Of a stretch of 64,000 nucleotides of DNA, positions 1 to 8,500 are shown piece after piece. How positions within the stretch are numbered: the stretch's first letter is position 1; each line of letters begins with the position of its first letter. The stretch is from Hydrogenophilales bacterium 16-64-40 (GTDB lineage: Bacteria > Pseudomonadota > Gammaproteobacteria > Burkholderiales > Thiobacillaceae). The DNA lies in the NCBI GenBank assembly GCA_002256995.1, contig NCGX01000003.1, positions 186,001-250,000 on the forward strand, written 5' to 3'. The position numbers and the translations under genes are program-made. The notes under the pieces were generated by a model. It worked only from the letters and a program-made list of their open reading frames with translations. It ran no database searches and was not told where the DNA came from.

Positions 1-1
1 G

Positions 2-1801
2 TTCGACATCAACAGCCAGGCCCGCCTGGACCTCGGCTCCACGGCCAAGCTGCGTACGCTCGTCACCTACCTGGAAATCATCGCGCGGCTGCACGCTGAC
101 TACCATGTGCTCGACGCCGCCATGCTCAGGCAGAAGGCGCAGCCGCAGCGCGACGTGCTGGCGCAGTGGGTGGCGGCCATCCTGCTGAACCAACCCGACA
201 TCCGCCTGGATGCCCTGCTCGACGCCGCGATGCGCCGGCGCTATTCGGCCGGGCTGGAGACCTTCTTCACCGGCGGCGGCCTGCACAACTTCGTCAATTT
301 CGACGTCAAGGACAACAGCCGCGTGATGGACGTGTGGGAAGCCACGAAGAATTCGGTCAACCTGGTCTACATCCGCATCATGCGCGACATCGTCCGCCAT
401 TACGCCAGCAGCACCCCGGGGGCGGGGGCGCGCATTCTGGATGACGCCAGCAACCCGATGCGGGAAACCTACCTCGCCCGCTTCGTCGACCAGGAAGGCC
501 GCGTTTTCACCAACCGTTTCTACCAGCGCCACAAGTCACTCACGCCGGCGCAAATGGCGGAAGACCTGTACACCCGCATCGGCCACAGCCCGCGCCGCTT
601 CTCAGCCGTGTTTCGTTATCTGGAACCGCAGGCGAAACTTGATGCCTATGTGGACGTCCTGCGCGCGCATGTGCCCGCCAGTGCCAGCCTCAGCCAGGAA
701 GCGCTCAAATCGCTGTATCAGGCGCATGCACCCGAAGCCTACAGCCTGACCGACCGCGGCTACATTGCGCAGATTCATCCGCTGGAACTGTGGGTGGTGA
801 AAACCCTGCGCGGCGCACCGGGCACCGATCTCAAAGCCCTGTATGAATCCGGCACCGGGGTGCGCCTCGAAGTCTACGAATGGCTGTTCAAGACAAGCCG
901 CAAGAATGCACAGGACATCCGCATCCAGAGCTTCCTCGAAGTCGAGGCCTTTGAAAGCCTGCTGGCCGACTGGAAGCGCCTGGGCTACCCGTTCGACAAC
1001 ATCACGCCGTCCTATGCCACCGCGATCGGCAGCTCCGGTGACCGTCCCGCCGCGCTGGCCGAGCTGATGAGCATCCTGGTCAACGACGGGGTGCGCGCGC
1101 CGATGGTGAGCCTCACCGGGCTGCATTTCGCCGCCAACACGCCGTACGACACCCGCCTGTCGAGGAAGCCGCCCAAGGGTGAGCGCCTGATGCCGGCCGA
1201 AGTCGCGCAGACCGTGCGCCGTGCGTTGGCCAACGTGGTGGAATCCGGCACGGCCGTCCGCCTGGCCGGTACGCTCAAGGACTCAGCCGGGCAGCCGCTC
1301 GTCCTGGGCGGCAAGACCGGTACCGGCGACCACCGCTTCGAGCGCTTTGGCCGCGGCGGCCAGCTGCTTGAATCGCGCGTGGTCAACCGCACCGCCACCT
1401 TCGTGTTCTATATGGGCGACCGTCATTTCGGCACGCTGACCGCGCTGGTGCAGGGCGAGCAAGCCGGACAGTTCGGCTTCACCAGTTCGCTCACCGCGCA
1501 GATGCTGAAAACCCTGTTGCCGCAGCTGCAGTCGCATCTGAATCTGCAGCCGGTGGCGCCCCCCAAGGTCGCAGCCGATGCGGTCGCCAAGCCCACCCTT
1601 CCCACGCCTAAAGTGGCCCCCTCACCCCGTGCGCCCGTGCAGGAAAAACCGGATGGCTCGACCAGTCAGGCCGACCCGCCGATCAAGCAACCCGAGCCAT
1701 TTCAGGGCGGCTTCCCCGAAGATCTTGAACCCAGCGTGGTGGTGCCGGTCCCAGTGATACCTGAGCCGCCTTCGCCACCTGACGGCGCAGCGGAACCGTA
1801 A
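2..1801 (+). CDS. Penicillin-binding protein, transpeptidase part (5' end outside window)
   Basis: This is the C-terminal 599 residues of a class A-like penicillin-binding protein that cross-links peptidoglycan in the periplasm. The frame is open from base 2, so the gene starts upstream of the window. All three transpeptidase motifs are visible: STAK (SxxK, catalytic Ser at about residue 13 of the visible part), SVN (SxN, about residue 118) and KTGTG (about residue 438). The last ~90 residues are a Pro/Val/Ala-rich low-complexity tail. Any glycosyltransferase-51 domain would lie outside the window, so a bifunctional role is inference. Confidence 0.85.
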   Translation, partial: FDINSQARLDLGSTAKLRTLVTYLEIIARLHADYHVLDAAMLRQKAQPQRDVLAQWVAAILLNQPDIRLDALLDAAMRRRYSAGLETFFTGGGLHNFVNFDVKDNSRVMDVWEATKNSVNLVYIRIMRDIVRHYASSTPGAGARILDDASNPMRETYLARFVDQEGRVFTNRFYQRHKSLTPAQMAEDLYTRIGHSPRRFSAVFRYLEPQAKLDAYVDVLRAHVPASASLSQEALKSLYQAHAPEAYSLTDRGYIAQIHPLELWVVKTLRGAPGTDLKALYESGTGVRLEVYEWLFKTSRKNAQDIRIQSFLEVEAFESLLADWKRLGYPFDNITPSYATAIGSSGDRPAALAELMSILVNDGVRAPMVSLTGLHFAANTPYDTRLSRKPPKGERLMPAEVAQTVRRALANVVESGTAVRLAGTLKDSAGQPLVLGGKTGTGDHRFERFGRGGQLLESRVVNRTATFVFYMGDRHFGTLTALVQGEQAGQFGFTSSLTAQMLKTLLPQLQSHLNLQPVAPPKVAADAVAKPTLPTPKVAPSPRAPVQEKPDGSTSQADPPIKQPEPFQGGFPEDLEPSVVVPVPVIPEPPSPPDGAAEP

Positions 1802-1874
1802 TGCCGGGCTTGGGCACTTTAGGGATTGCTAATAAATCGGATATGCTCAAAAACTGATTCTTGATCACAGCACC

Positions 1875-3074
1875 ATGAATGACATTCACCCCCTGATCCA
1901 GCACACCCCCCCCGACCCCGGCAATGACAGCATTCCGGCGCTGCGGGTGCTGTCTGAAATCACCACCAGCCTGTCCTCCGATTCCAACGTCGAGCAGCTG
2001 CTGGGGCGCTTCCTCGCAACCATGATCCGCCTGGCCGGCGCGCAGGCGGGCGCGGTGCGCGTCATCACCGACGACCGCACCCACTTGCGGCTGATCGGCT
2101 CGGTGGGCCTGCCGCCCGAACTGGTCGAGCACGAGAGCATGGTCAGCGTCGATTGCGGCGTGTGCGGCAAGGCCGCGCGCGAGGTGACGGTGAGCAGCTG
2201 GAACAATGTCGCCTTCTGCAAGCGCCAGGCCAACGACGCCTATTTCAGCGACACCTGCAACACCGTGGTGGCGGTGCCGCTGATGCACAAGAACCAGGTG
2301 ATGGGCGTCTACAACCTGTTCCTGGAAGAAGGCCACGTCGTGCCCGAAGACGTGCGCCTCTTGTTCCGCTCGATCAGCGAGCACCTCGGCATCGCGCTGG
2401 AAAACGCGCGGCTCACCCGCGAGAACATGCGCATCTCGCTGATGAACGAGCGCCAGATGCTGGCCAACCAGATTCACGATTCGCTGGCGCAGACGCTGGC
2501 CTACGCCAAGATGCGGCTCACCGTATTGAGCGACGCGATGGGCCACGAGGACTACCCGAAGGCCAACCGCTACCTCGGCGACGTCGAGGAAGCGGTCGAC
2601 CTCGCCTACGCCGACCTCAGGGACCTCATCACCCAGTACCGCGACCGCATCAACCCGCGCGGCCTGGTGCCGGCGATCCAGGAGCTGGCCAAGAGCTTCC
2701 GCAAGAAGGCCAATGCCGACGTCGATTTCCTCAACCTGGTGCAGGACGTCTCGCTCACGCCCGACGAGGAAATCCAGGTCTTCCACATCATCCAGGAATC
2801 GCTCTACAACATCGCCAAGCACGCCCGCGCGCGCCATGTCGTCATCACCTTCGACCTCGAGAACGGCCAGTACATCGTCAACGTCGCCGACGATGGCGTG
2901 GGCGTGCAGCGGAAGAACGACGAGTCCTCCACCATGGGCAAGAGCTTCGGGCTGACCATCATGCGCGAGCGCGCCGCCAAGCTGGAAGGCAAGCTCATCG
3001 TGGAGTCGCGTCCCGCCGGCGGCACCGTCATCCGCCTGGTCTTCCCCCAGCGCAAAAGCGAGCACGCCGCATGA
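1875..3074 (+). CDS. GAF-domain sensor histidine kinase (NarX/HisKA_3 type)
   Basis: A 399-residue sensor kinase. Residues ~40-180 form a GAF domain, followed by a HisKA_3 dimerisation helix with the phospho-acceptor His201 (NQIHDSLAQ) and a C-terminal HATPase. No membrane segment is evident, so it looks cytosolic. The GAF domain carries four cysteines (C94, C97, C115, C128), including a CGVC pair, recalling the cysteine cluster in the NarX central module; metal or redox sensing is inference. The stop overlaps the start of the response regulator by ATGA, so the pair is translationally coupled. The signal sensed is unknown. Confidence 0.85.
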   Translation: MNDIHPLIQHTPPDPGNDSIPALRVLSEITTSLSSDSNVEQLLGRFLATMIRLAGAQAGAVRVITDDRTHLRLIGSVGLPPELVEHESMVSVDCGVCGKAAREVTVSSWNNVAFCKRQANDAYFSDTCNTVVAVPLMHKNQVMGVYNLFLEEGHVVPEDVRLLFRSISEHLGIALENARLTRENMRISLMNERQMLANQIHDSLAQTLAYAKMRLTVLSDAMGHEDYPKANRYLGDVEEAVDLAYADLRDLITQYRDRINPRGLVPAIQELAKSFRKKANADVDFLNLVQDVSLTPDEEIQVFHIIQESLYNIAKHARARHVVITFDLENGQYIVNVADDGVGVQRKNDESSTMGKSFGLTIMRERAAKLEGKLIVESRPAGGTVIRLVFPQRKSEHAA

Positions 3075-3733
3075 GTCTCACCCGCATCATCCTCGTCGAC
3101 GACCACACCCTGTTCCGCAAGGGCCTGGCCGAACTGCTCGAACAAAGCGGCGAAATCGAGGTCACCGCCTTCACCGGCAAGCCGGAAGAGGTCGCGATGC
3201 TGCTGCGTGCGCACCGCCCCGACGTCCTCATTCTCGACCTCAACATGCCCGGCACCGACGGCATCACCCTGATGCAGGAGTTGCGCGCCGACGGTTTCGA
3301 GATGCCCATCCTCATCCTCACCCTGTCCGAAGCCGAGGACGACCTCGCCCGCGCACTGCGCGCCGGCGCCAACGGCTACCTGCTCAAGAGCATGGAACCC
3401 GACGAAGTCGTCGACGCCATCCTGCGCGCCCAGCGCGGCGAAACCGTCGTCGCCCCCGCGATGACCGCCAAGCTCGTCAACCTGTACGACAAGAAAGGCC
3501 AGGACGCCGGCTCCCTGCTCGACGCCCTGACGCCGCGCGAACGCGAGATCCTCACCCACCTGTCGCGCGGCGAATCCAACAAGGCCATCGCCCGCACCCT
3601 CGACATCAGCCACGACACGGTCAAGCTGCACGTGCGGCACATCCTCGCCAAGCTGAATCTGTCGTCGCGTGTGGAAGCGGCAGTGTTCGCGGTGGAGCAT
3701 CGGGTGGCGCCGGGGGGGCGCGAGGGGCGGTAG
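3071..3733 (+). CDS. NarL/FixJ-family response regulator
   Basis: A 220-residue response regulator. The receiver domain has the acidic pair D10/D11, the phospho-acceptor D56 (LILDLNMP) and the conserved Lys in YLLKS. A C-terminal LuxR-type HTH starts at LTPREREIL and contains the recognition helix region HDTVKLHVRHIL. The ATG overlaps the kinase stop (ATGA), so it is the cognate partner of the preceding GAF kinase. Targets cannot be read from the window. A low-GC orphan gene follows directly. Confidence 0.9.
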   Translation: MSLTRIILVDDHTLFRKGLAELLEQSGEIEVTAFTGKPEEVAMLLRAHRPDVLILDLNMPGTDGITLMQELRADGFEMPILILTLSEAEDDLARALRAGANGYLLKSMEPDEVVDAILRAQRGETVVAPAMTAKLVNLYDKKGQDAGSLLDALTPREREILTHLSRGESNKAIARTLDISHDTVKLHVRHILAKLNLSSRVEAAVFAVEHRVAPGGREGR

Positions 3734-3789
3734 AAAATATCGTGTCCGACCCCGACCCCATTTGTTTTCTACAGCAGATACAAGACGAT

Positions 3790-4428
3790 ATGTTTGAAAA
3801 GATCGCGTTCGTGTTCTTAGGCTGGCTACTTGGGCTCCTGGGCCCGGTCATCATCGATGCAATAAGGCGCAAACGAGAGAACGATCTCGGTAGGCTAGCG
3901 ATCAAGACCGAGCTTGCCAACCTCCGAGTTAAACTTGCTTTTGCCTCATACACCATCGAAGAGCACCAAGGGAGCATGACGCGGCTAAAGCTCAAGTGGG
4001 TTATCAAACAGCTTGGCCTGCAACCAACCGACGAACAGCTTGCATCCGTAACTGACACTCTAAAAAAGCTCCTTGAAGCCTCCGACGAGGAACTCAGCCA
4101 GCACTTTGCAAGCAGGAAGGGCCCGCCGGGCAAGAGCCTTACCCTTCAGCGATACAACACCCCATTACTGGATGCACGAGTGTCCGCACTGTGGAGCTTT
4201 GATACCTCATCCCAACGTATCCTGCTTGAGATTAGAAGTGCATTGGACATTGCAGCTGAGATCATAGACAGAGCAACGCACTTCACCAACCTAACATTCC
4301 AGAAGCTGGAAAACGGCAATCATCAACGAGCCGTCGAAAACGTGACTGGGTGCTATGACCAATATGCTGCACAGGCCAAGCGCATCGTTGAGCTAATTGA
4401 TGAGTTTCAAAAAATCACCACGGCCTAA
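3790..4428 (+). CDS. Hypothetical membrane-anchored protein in a low-GC insert
   Basis: A 212-residue protein I do not recognise. Residues ~3-22 (AFVFLGWLLGLLGPVIIDAI) form one hydrophobic anchor, followed by basic residues and a long helical, charged, probably cytosolic domain. GC content is clearly lower (about 45-50 %) than in neighbours, suggesting transfer. An in-frame GTG at 3742 would add 16 residues, but that segment lies inside a flanking repeat, so ATG 3790 is preferred. No strong Shine-Dalgarno sequence is present. The TAA stop is embedded in GCCTAAC, resembling an integron attC end. The gene is flanked by a 13-bp inverted repeat. Confidence 0.6.
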   Translation: MFEKIAFVFLGWLLGLLGPVIIDAIRRKRENDLGRLAIKTELANLRVKLAFASYTIEEHQGSMTRLKLKWVIKQLGLQPTDEQLASVTDTLKKLLEASDEELSQHFASRKGPPGKSLTLQRYNTPLLDARVSALWSFDTSSQRILLEIRSALDIAAEIIDRATHFTNLTFQKLENGNHQRAVENVTGCYDQYAAQAKRIVELIDEFQKITTA

Positions 4429-4449
4429 CTGGTCGTTCAACACGGACGC
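4423..4449 (+). other. attC-like half site at the 3' end of the orphan gene
   Basis: The gene stop sits in GCCTAAC, which fits the RYYYAAC core of integron attC sites. It is followed by GTCGTTCAA and GGACGC, typical of the left half of many attC sites. The matching right half ending in GTTRRRY is absent; the flanking repeat begins at 4451 instead. It may be a truncated cassette recombination site. This rests on pattern similarity only. Confidence 0.35.
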
Positions 4450-4536
4450 TAACAAATGGGGTCATTCAGCCTTGGACACAGCCTTGGACACCTTATCTGG
4501 AATTCGTGAAGAAGGCGTAGCGAGTTGCGCCCTACC

Positions 4537-5550
4537 CTACGACCACACCCCCGGCCGCGACGTGAAACTGTCCAACACCCTGAGATAGCTGGCCCGTGCG
4601 ACGACCGAGGGGTCGGGCAGGTTCTGCTGGCTCATGCTGCCTTTCAGCTGGGCGACCGATTCGTATTCCTTTTCCTCCATCCAGTTCTGCATGCCCGCCA
4701 GAATTTCGGTGAGCTTGTCAGGTCCGTGCTCGAGCAGGCAGGACGCGAGGTGGACGACGTCGGCGCCGGCCAGCAGGAGTTTAAGCGCCTCGCTCTCGCT
4801 GTGGACGCCGCCGGTGGCGGCGAGCGTCAGTCGGGTGCGGCCGTGCAGAATGGCGATCCAGCGGATGCGCAGCAGCGCTTCTTCCGCCGAGGACAGATGC
4901 AGCTGGTCGATCATGCGCAGTTCGTCGAGGTCGATGTCCGGCTGGTAGAAGCGGTTGAACAGCGCGACGCCCTGCGCGCCGGCATGTTCGAGCTGCTGCA
5001 CGAAATGCGGTAGCGAGGAAAAATAGGGCGACAACTTCATCACGATGGGCAGGCTCACCGCGCGGCGCAATTCGATGAGCAGGCTGAGATAGCGCGCCTC
5101 CACCGATGCGCAGGAATGCCGGGTATCGGCGGCGACGTGATAGACGTTGAGTTCCAGCGCATCGGCACCGGCCTGCTCCAGCGCGCGCCCAAGCCGCACC
5201 CAGCCGGATGGCGACGCGCCGTTGAGGCTCGCCACCACGGGGATTTCGAGGCGGCGCTTGAGCTGATGCAGGTGCGTCAGATAGCGCTCGAGGCCGCCGC
5301 GGAATTCGCCGTAATCGGGCAGAAAGCCGTTGGCCTCGCCGTGCCCGAGGTCGGCATGCAGCAGGAAGCGATCAAGCATCGCGTCCTCCGCCCGCAGTTC
5401 CTCCTCGAACAGCGAATACATCACCAGCGCGGCGGCACCCGCATCCTCCAGCCGCAGCGCGGTGTCGAGGTCGCGCGACAGGGGCGAGGCCGAGGGCACC
5501 AGCGGGTTCTTCAGCTTGAGGCCGAGGTAGTCGGTGGAGAGATCGATCAT
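4537..5550 (-). CDS. Dihydroorotate dehydrogenase-like flavoprotein next to nifJ
   Basis: A 337-residue TIM-barrel protein of the dihydroorotate dehydrogenase-like group (start MIDLSTDYLGLKLKNPL). It shows LVPSASPLSRD at the N-terminus, a central ASLNG strand, MKLSPYF, and a phosphate/FMN-binding region LAATGGVHSESEALKLLLAGADVV. It starts one base after the nifJ stop and is surely co-transcribed with it. Family members often accompany pyruvate:ferredoxin oxidoreductase genes, so a redox role tied to that enzyme is more likely than pyrimidine synthesis. The actual substrate is unknown. Confidence 0.8.
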   Translation of the reverse strand: MIDLSTDYLGLKLKNPLVPSASPLSRDLDTALRLEDAGAAALVMYSLFEEELRAEDAMLDRFLLHADLGHGEANGFLPDYGEFRGGLERYLTHLHQLKRRLEIPVVASLNGASPSGWVRLGRALEQAGADALELNVYHVAADTRHSCASVEARYLSLLIELRRAVSLPIVMKLSPYFSSLPHFVQQLEHAGAQGVALFNRFYQPDIDLDELRMIDQLHLSSAEEALLRIRWIAILHGRTRLTLAATGGVHSESEALKLLLAGADVVHLASCLLEHGPDKLTEILAGMQNWMEEKEYESVAQLKGSMSQQNLPDPSVVARASYLRVLDSFTSRPGVWS

Positions 5551-5551
5551 G

Positions 5552-8500
5552 TCAGGCGTCCTTTTTGGGTTCGTCGGCATGGCCCTGCACCCGCGAGGGG
5601 TACGCCGCCAGACCTTTATGCCCTTCAGGGTGCTCGCCCTCCGGGCGGTGCGTGGTTGTTGCCGACTTGTCGGCTTTACAACCACGGCCTACCCCTTGCG
5701 GGTGGTCTTGGCGCAGCGCCATGTCCTGATACGTCTTGAAGCGGCGCTCTGCTTCCTGCTGCGCCTGCTCCATGAAACGTTGCGCGGCTTCGGGGTGGCT
5801 GCGCTGCAACATGGCGAAGCGGGTTTCGGATTCCATGAAGGCCTTGATCGGCTGGCTGGGCGCAGCAGAATCCAGCTTGAAGGGGTTGCCGCCCGTTTCT
5901 GCCAGCCGCGGGTCGAAGCGGATGAGCGGCCAGTGCCCGCTCTTCACCGCCAAGTCCTGCTGGCGCTGGTTGTAGAGCAGGTCGTAGCCGTGAGCAATGC
6001 AGGGGCTGTAGGCGACGATGAGCGAGGGGCCGTCGTAGGCCTCGGCCTCGTGGAACACGCGCAGGGTCTGCACGTCCTTGGCGCCGTAGGCGGCGGTCGC
6101 CACATAGACATGGCCGTAGTCGGAAGCCAGCTTGGCGAGATCCTTCTTCACCGTGGGCTTGCCGCCGGCAGAAAACTTGGCGACGGCGCCGATCGGCGTG
6201 GCCTTGGAGGTCTGGCCGCCGGTGTTGGAATAGACCTCGGTGTCGAGCACCAGGATGTTGACGTCGTAGGGCAGCGCGAGTACGTGGTCGAGCCCGCCGT
6301 AGCCGATGTCGTAGGCCCAGCCGTCGCCGCCGATGATCCACACCGAGCGGCGGACCAGCCATTCTGCGACGCTGGCGAGCGTCTTCGCGCGCGGATGCGT
6401 CGACGAGGCCAGTTTTTCGAGTAGCCGGGCGACGCGGCTGCGCTGTTCGACGATGCCGGCCTCCTCGCGCTGGTCGGCGCTGATGAGCGCCTCCGCGAGG
6501 TCGCCGCCGATGTCCCTGGCCATCTCCTGCAGCAACTGTTTTGCGTAGGCCATCAGCTGATCGGCGGCGAGCCGCATGCCGAGGCCGAATTCGGCGTTGT
6601 CCTCGAACAGCGAATTGCTCCAGGCCGGGCCGCGCCCCGCGCCGTTCACCGTGTAAGGCGTGGAGGGCAGGTTGCCGCCGTAGATCGACGAGCAGCCGGT
6701 GGCATTGGCGACCAGCATGCGGTCGCCGAACAGCTGGGTGGCCAGCCGAATGTAGGGCGTTTCGCCACAGCCGGCGCAGGCACCGGAAAACTCGAACAGC
6801 GGGTCGAGCAGCATCGCGCCCGGGATGGTGCCGTGCTTGATCAGGCTACGGTCGAACTCGGGCAGCGTGAGGAAGAAGGCGAAGTTCTCACGCTCCTGAT
6901 CGCGCAAGGGCCCGACCGGCGCCATGTTCACCGCGCGCCGGCTGACATTGGACTTGTCGTGGATCGGGCAGGCCTCGACGCAGTCGCCGCAGCCGGTGCA
7001 GTCCTCCGGCGCCGTCTGGTAGCTGATGTGGGTGCCGGCGGGCAGGTCCTTGCTTTTCGCCGGCACGTGCTTGAAGCTCGGCGGCGCATCCTTCGCCGCC
7101 TCTTCGGCGAAGGCGCGCGCGCGGATCGCGCTATGCGGGCAGACCAGCACGCACTTGCCGCACTGCGTGCACAGGTCCGCATCCCACACCGGGATTTCCA
7201 GCGCGATGTTGCGCTTCTCGAACCTGGCGGTGCCGAGCGGATAGGTGCCGTCAGCCGGCAGCCGCGACACCGGCAGGGCGTCGCCGTGGCCCTGGTAGAT
7301 CGGCAGGGTGAGGTCGCGCACGAAGTCGGGGATCATCGCCGTCGCCGCGGGCGGTTCCGTTTTCATACCAACCTGCCCGGCCGGGGCCGGGATCGCGACC
7401 TGATGCAACTCCGCCAGCGTCGTGTCGATGGCGCGGAAATTCAGTTCGACCAGGCGTTTGCTCTTCCTGCCGTAGGTCTTTTCGACCGCCTTTTTGATCG
7501 CGGCGATGGCCTCGTCCTTCGGCAGGATGCCGGAAATGGCGAAGAAGCAGGTCTGCATGATGGTGTTGATGCGCCGCCCCATATCGGCCGCGGCGGCGAC
7601 GGCGTAGGCGTCGATCACCCAGAGCTGCAGGCGCTTGTCGACGATCTGCGTGCGCAGCGTCTGCGGCAGCGTGTCCCACACCGCGTCGGGCGGCGCTGGC
7701 GTGTTGAGCAGGAAGATGCCGTCGGGCGCCGCATGTTCGAGCAGTTCATAACGGTCGACAAACATCGGCTGGTGGCAGGCGACGAAGCCGGCCATGCCGT
7801 GCTCAACCAGGTAGGTGGAGCGGATCGTCGCGGGACCGAAGCGCAGGTGCGACACGGTGACTGCCCCGGATTTCTTCGAGTCGTAGACGAAGTAGCCCTG
7901 CGCCATGAGGTCGGTGGCCTCGCCGAGGATCTTGATCGAGTTCTTGTTGGCCGACACGGTGCCGTCGGCGCCCAGCCCCCAGAACACCGCGTGCTGCAGC
8001 TTTCGCGAGGCGTCGGTGCGGAACCCGGCGTCCCACGGCAGCGAGAGATTCGTCACGTCATCGTGGATGCCGACGGTGAACTCGCGCTTGGGCGCAGGTT
8101 GCGCAAGCTCGTCGAACACGGCCTTGACCATGCCCGGGGTGAATTCCTTGCTCGCCAGCCCGTAGCGGCCGCCGATGATTCTGGGCATACGATCTTTCAT
8201 GGGCTTTAGCCCATCGAAAGTCGGAGTCCCCTTGTGGGGCATGGCGCGGGCGCCGCCGGCCGCTGCCTGCGCCAGCGCGGTCAGCACGTCCTTGTAGAGT
8301 GGCTCGCCGTCGGCGCCCGGCTCCTTGCAGCGGTCGAGCACGGCAACGGAGGTTGTCGTGGCCGGCAGCGCAGCGATGAGCGCGCTCGGCGCAAACGGCC
8401 GGTACAGGCGCACCTTCAGCAGGCCGACCCGCTCGCCGTGCGCATTGAGATGCTCGACGGTTTCGTGCGCGGTCTCGGCCCCGGAGCCCATCAACACGAT

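Larger units (their letters stand above)
3742..4479. repeat. Inverted-repeat-bounded insert
   Basis: GACCCCATTTGTT at 3754-3766 is repeated exactly, inverted, as AACAAATGGGGTC at 4451-4463. Further out, GTGTCC (3742-3747) is mirrored by GGACAC (4474-4479), with a few extra bases on the right. The repeats bracket the single low-GC hypothetical gene. No transposase is present and no target-site duplication is obvious. Confidence 0.55.

Noticed and set aside
3742..3789. GTG 3742 as the start of the orphan gene
   Set aside because: The added residues are encoded by the flanking repeat; ATG 3790 is followed directly by the membrane anchor.
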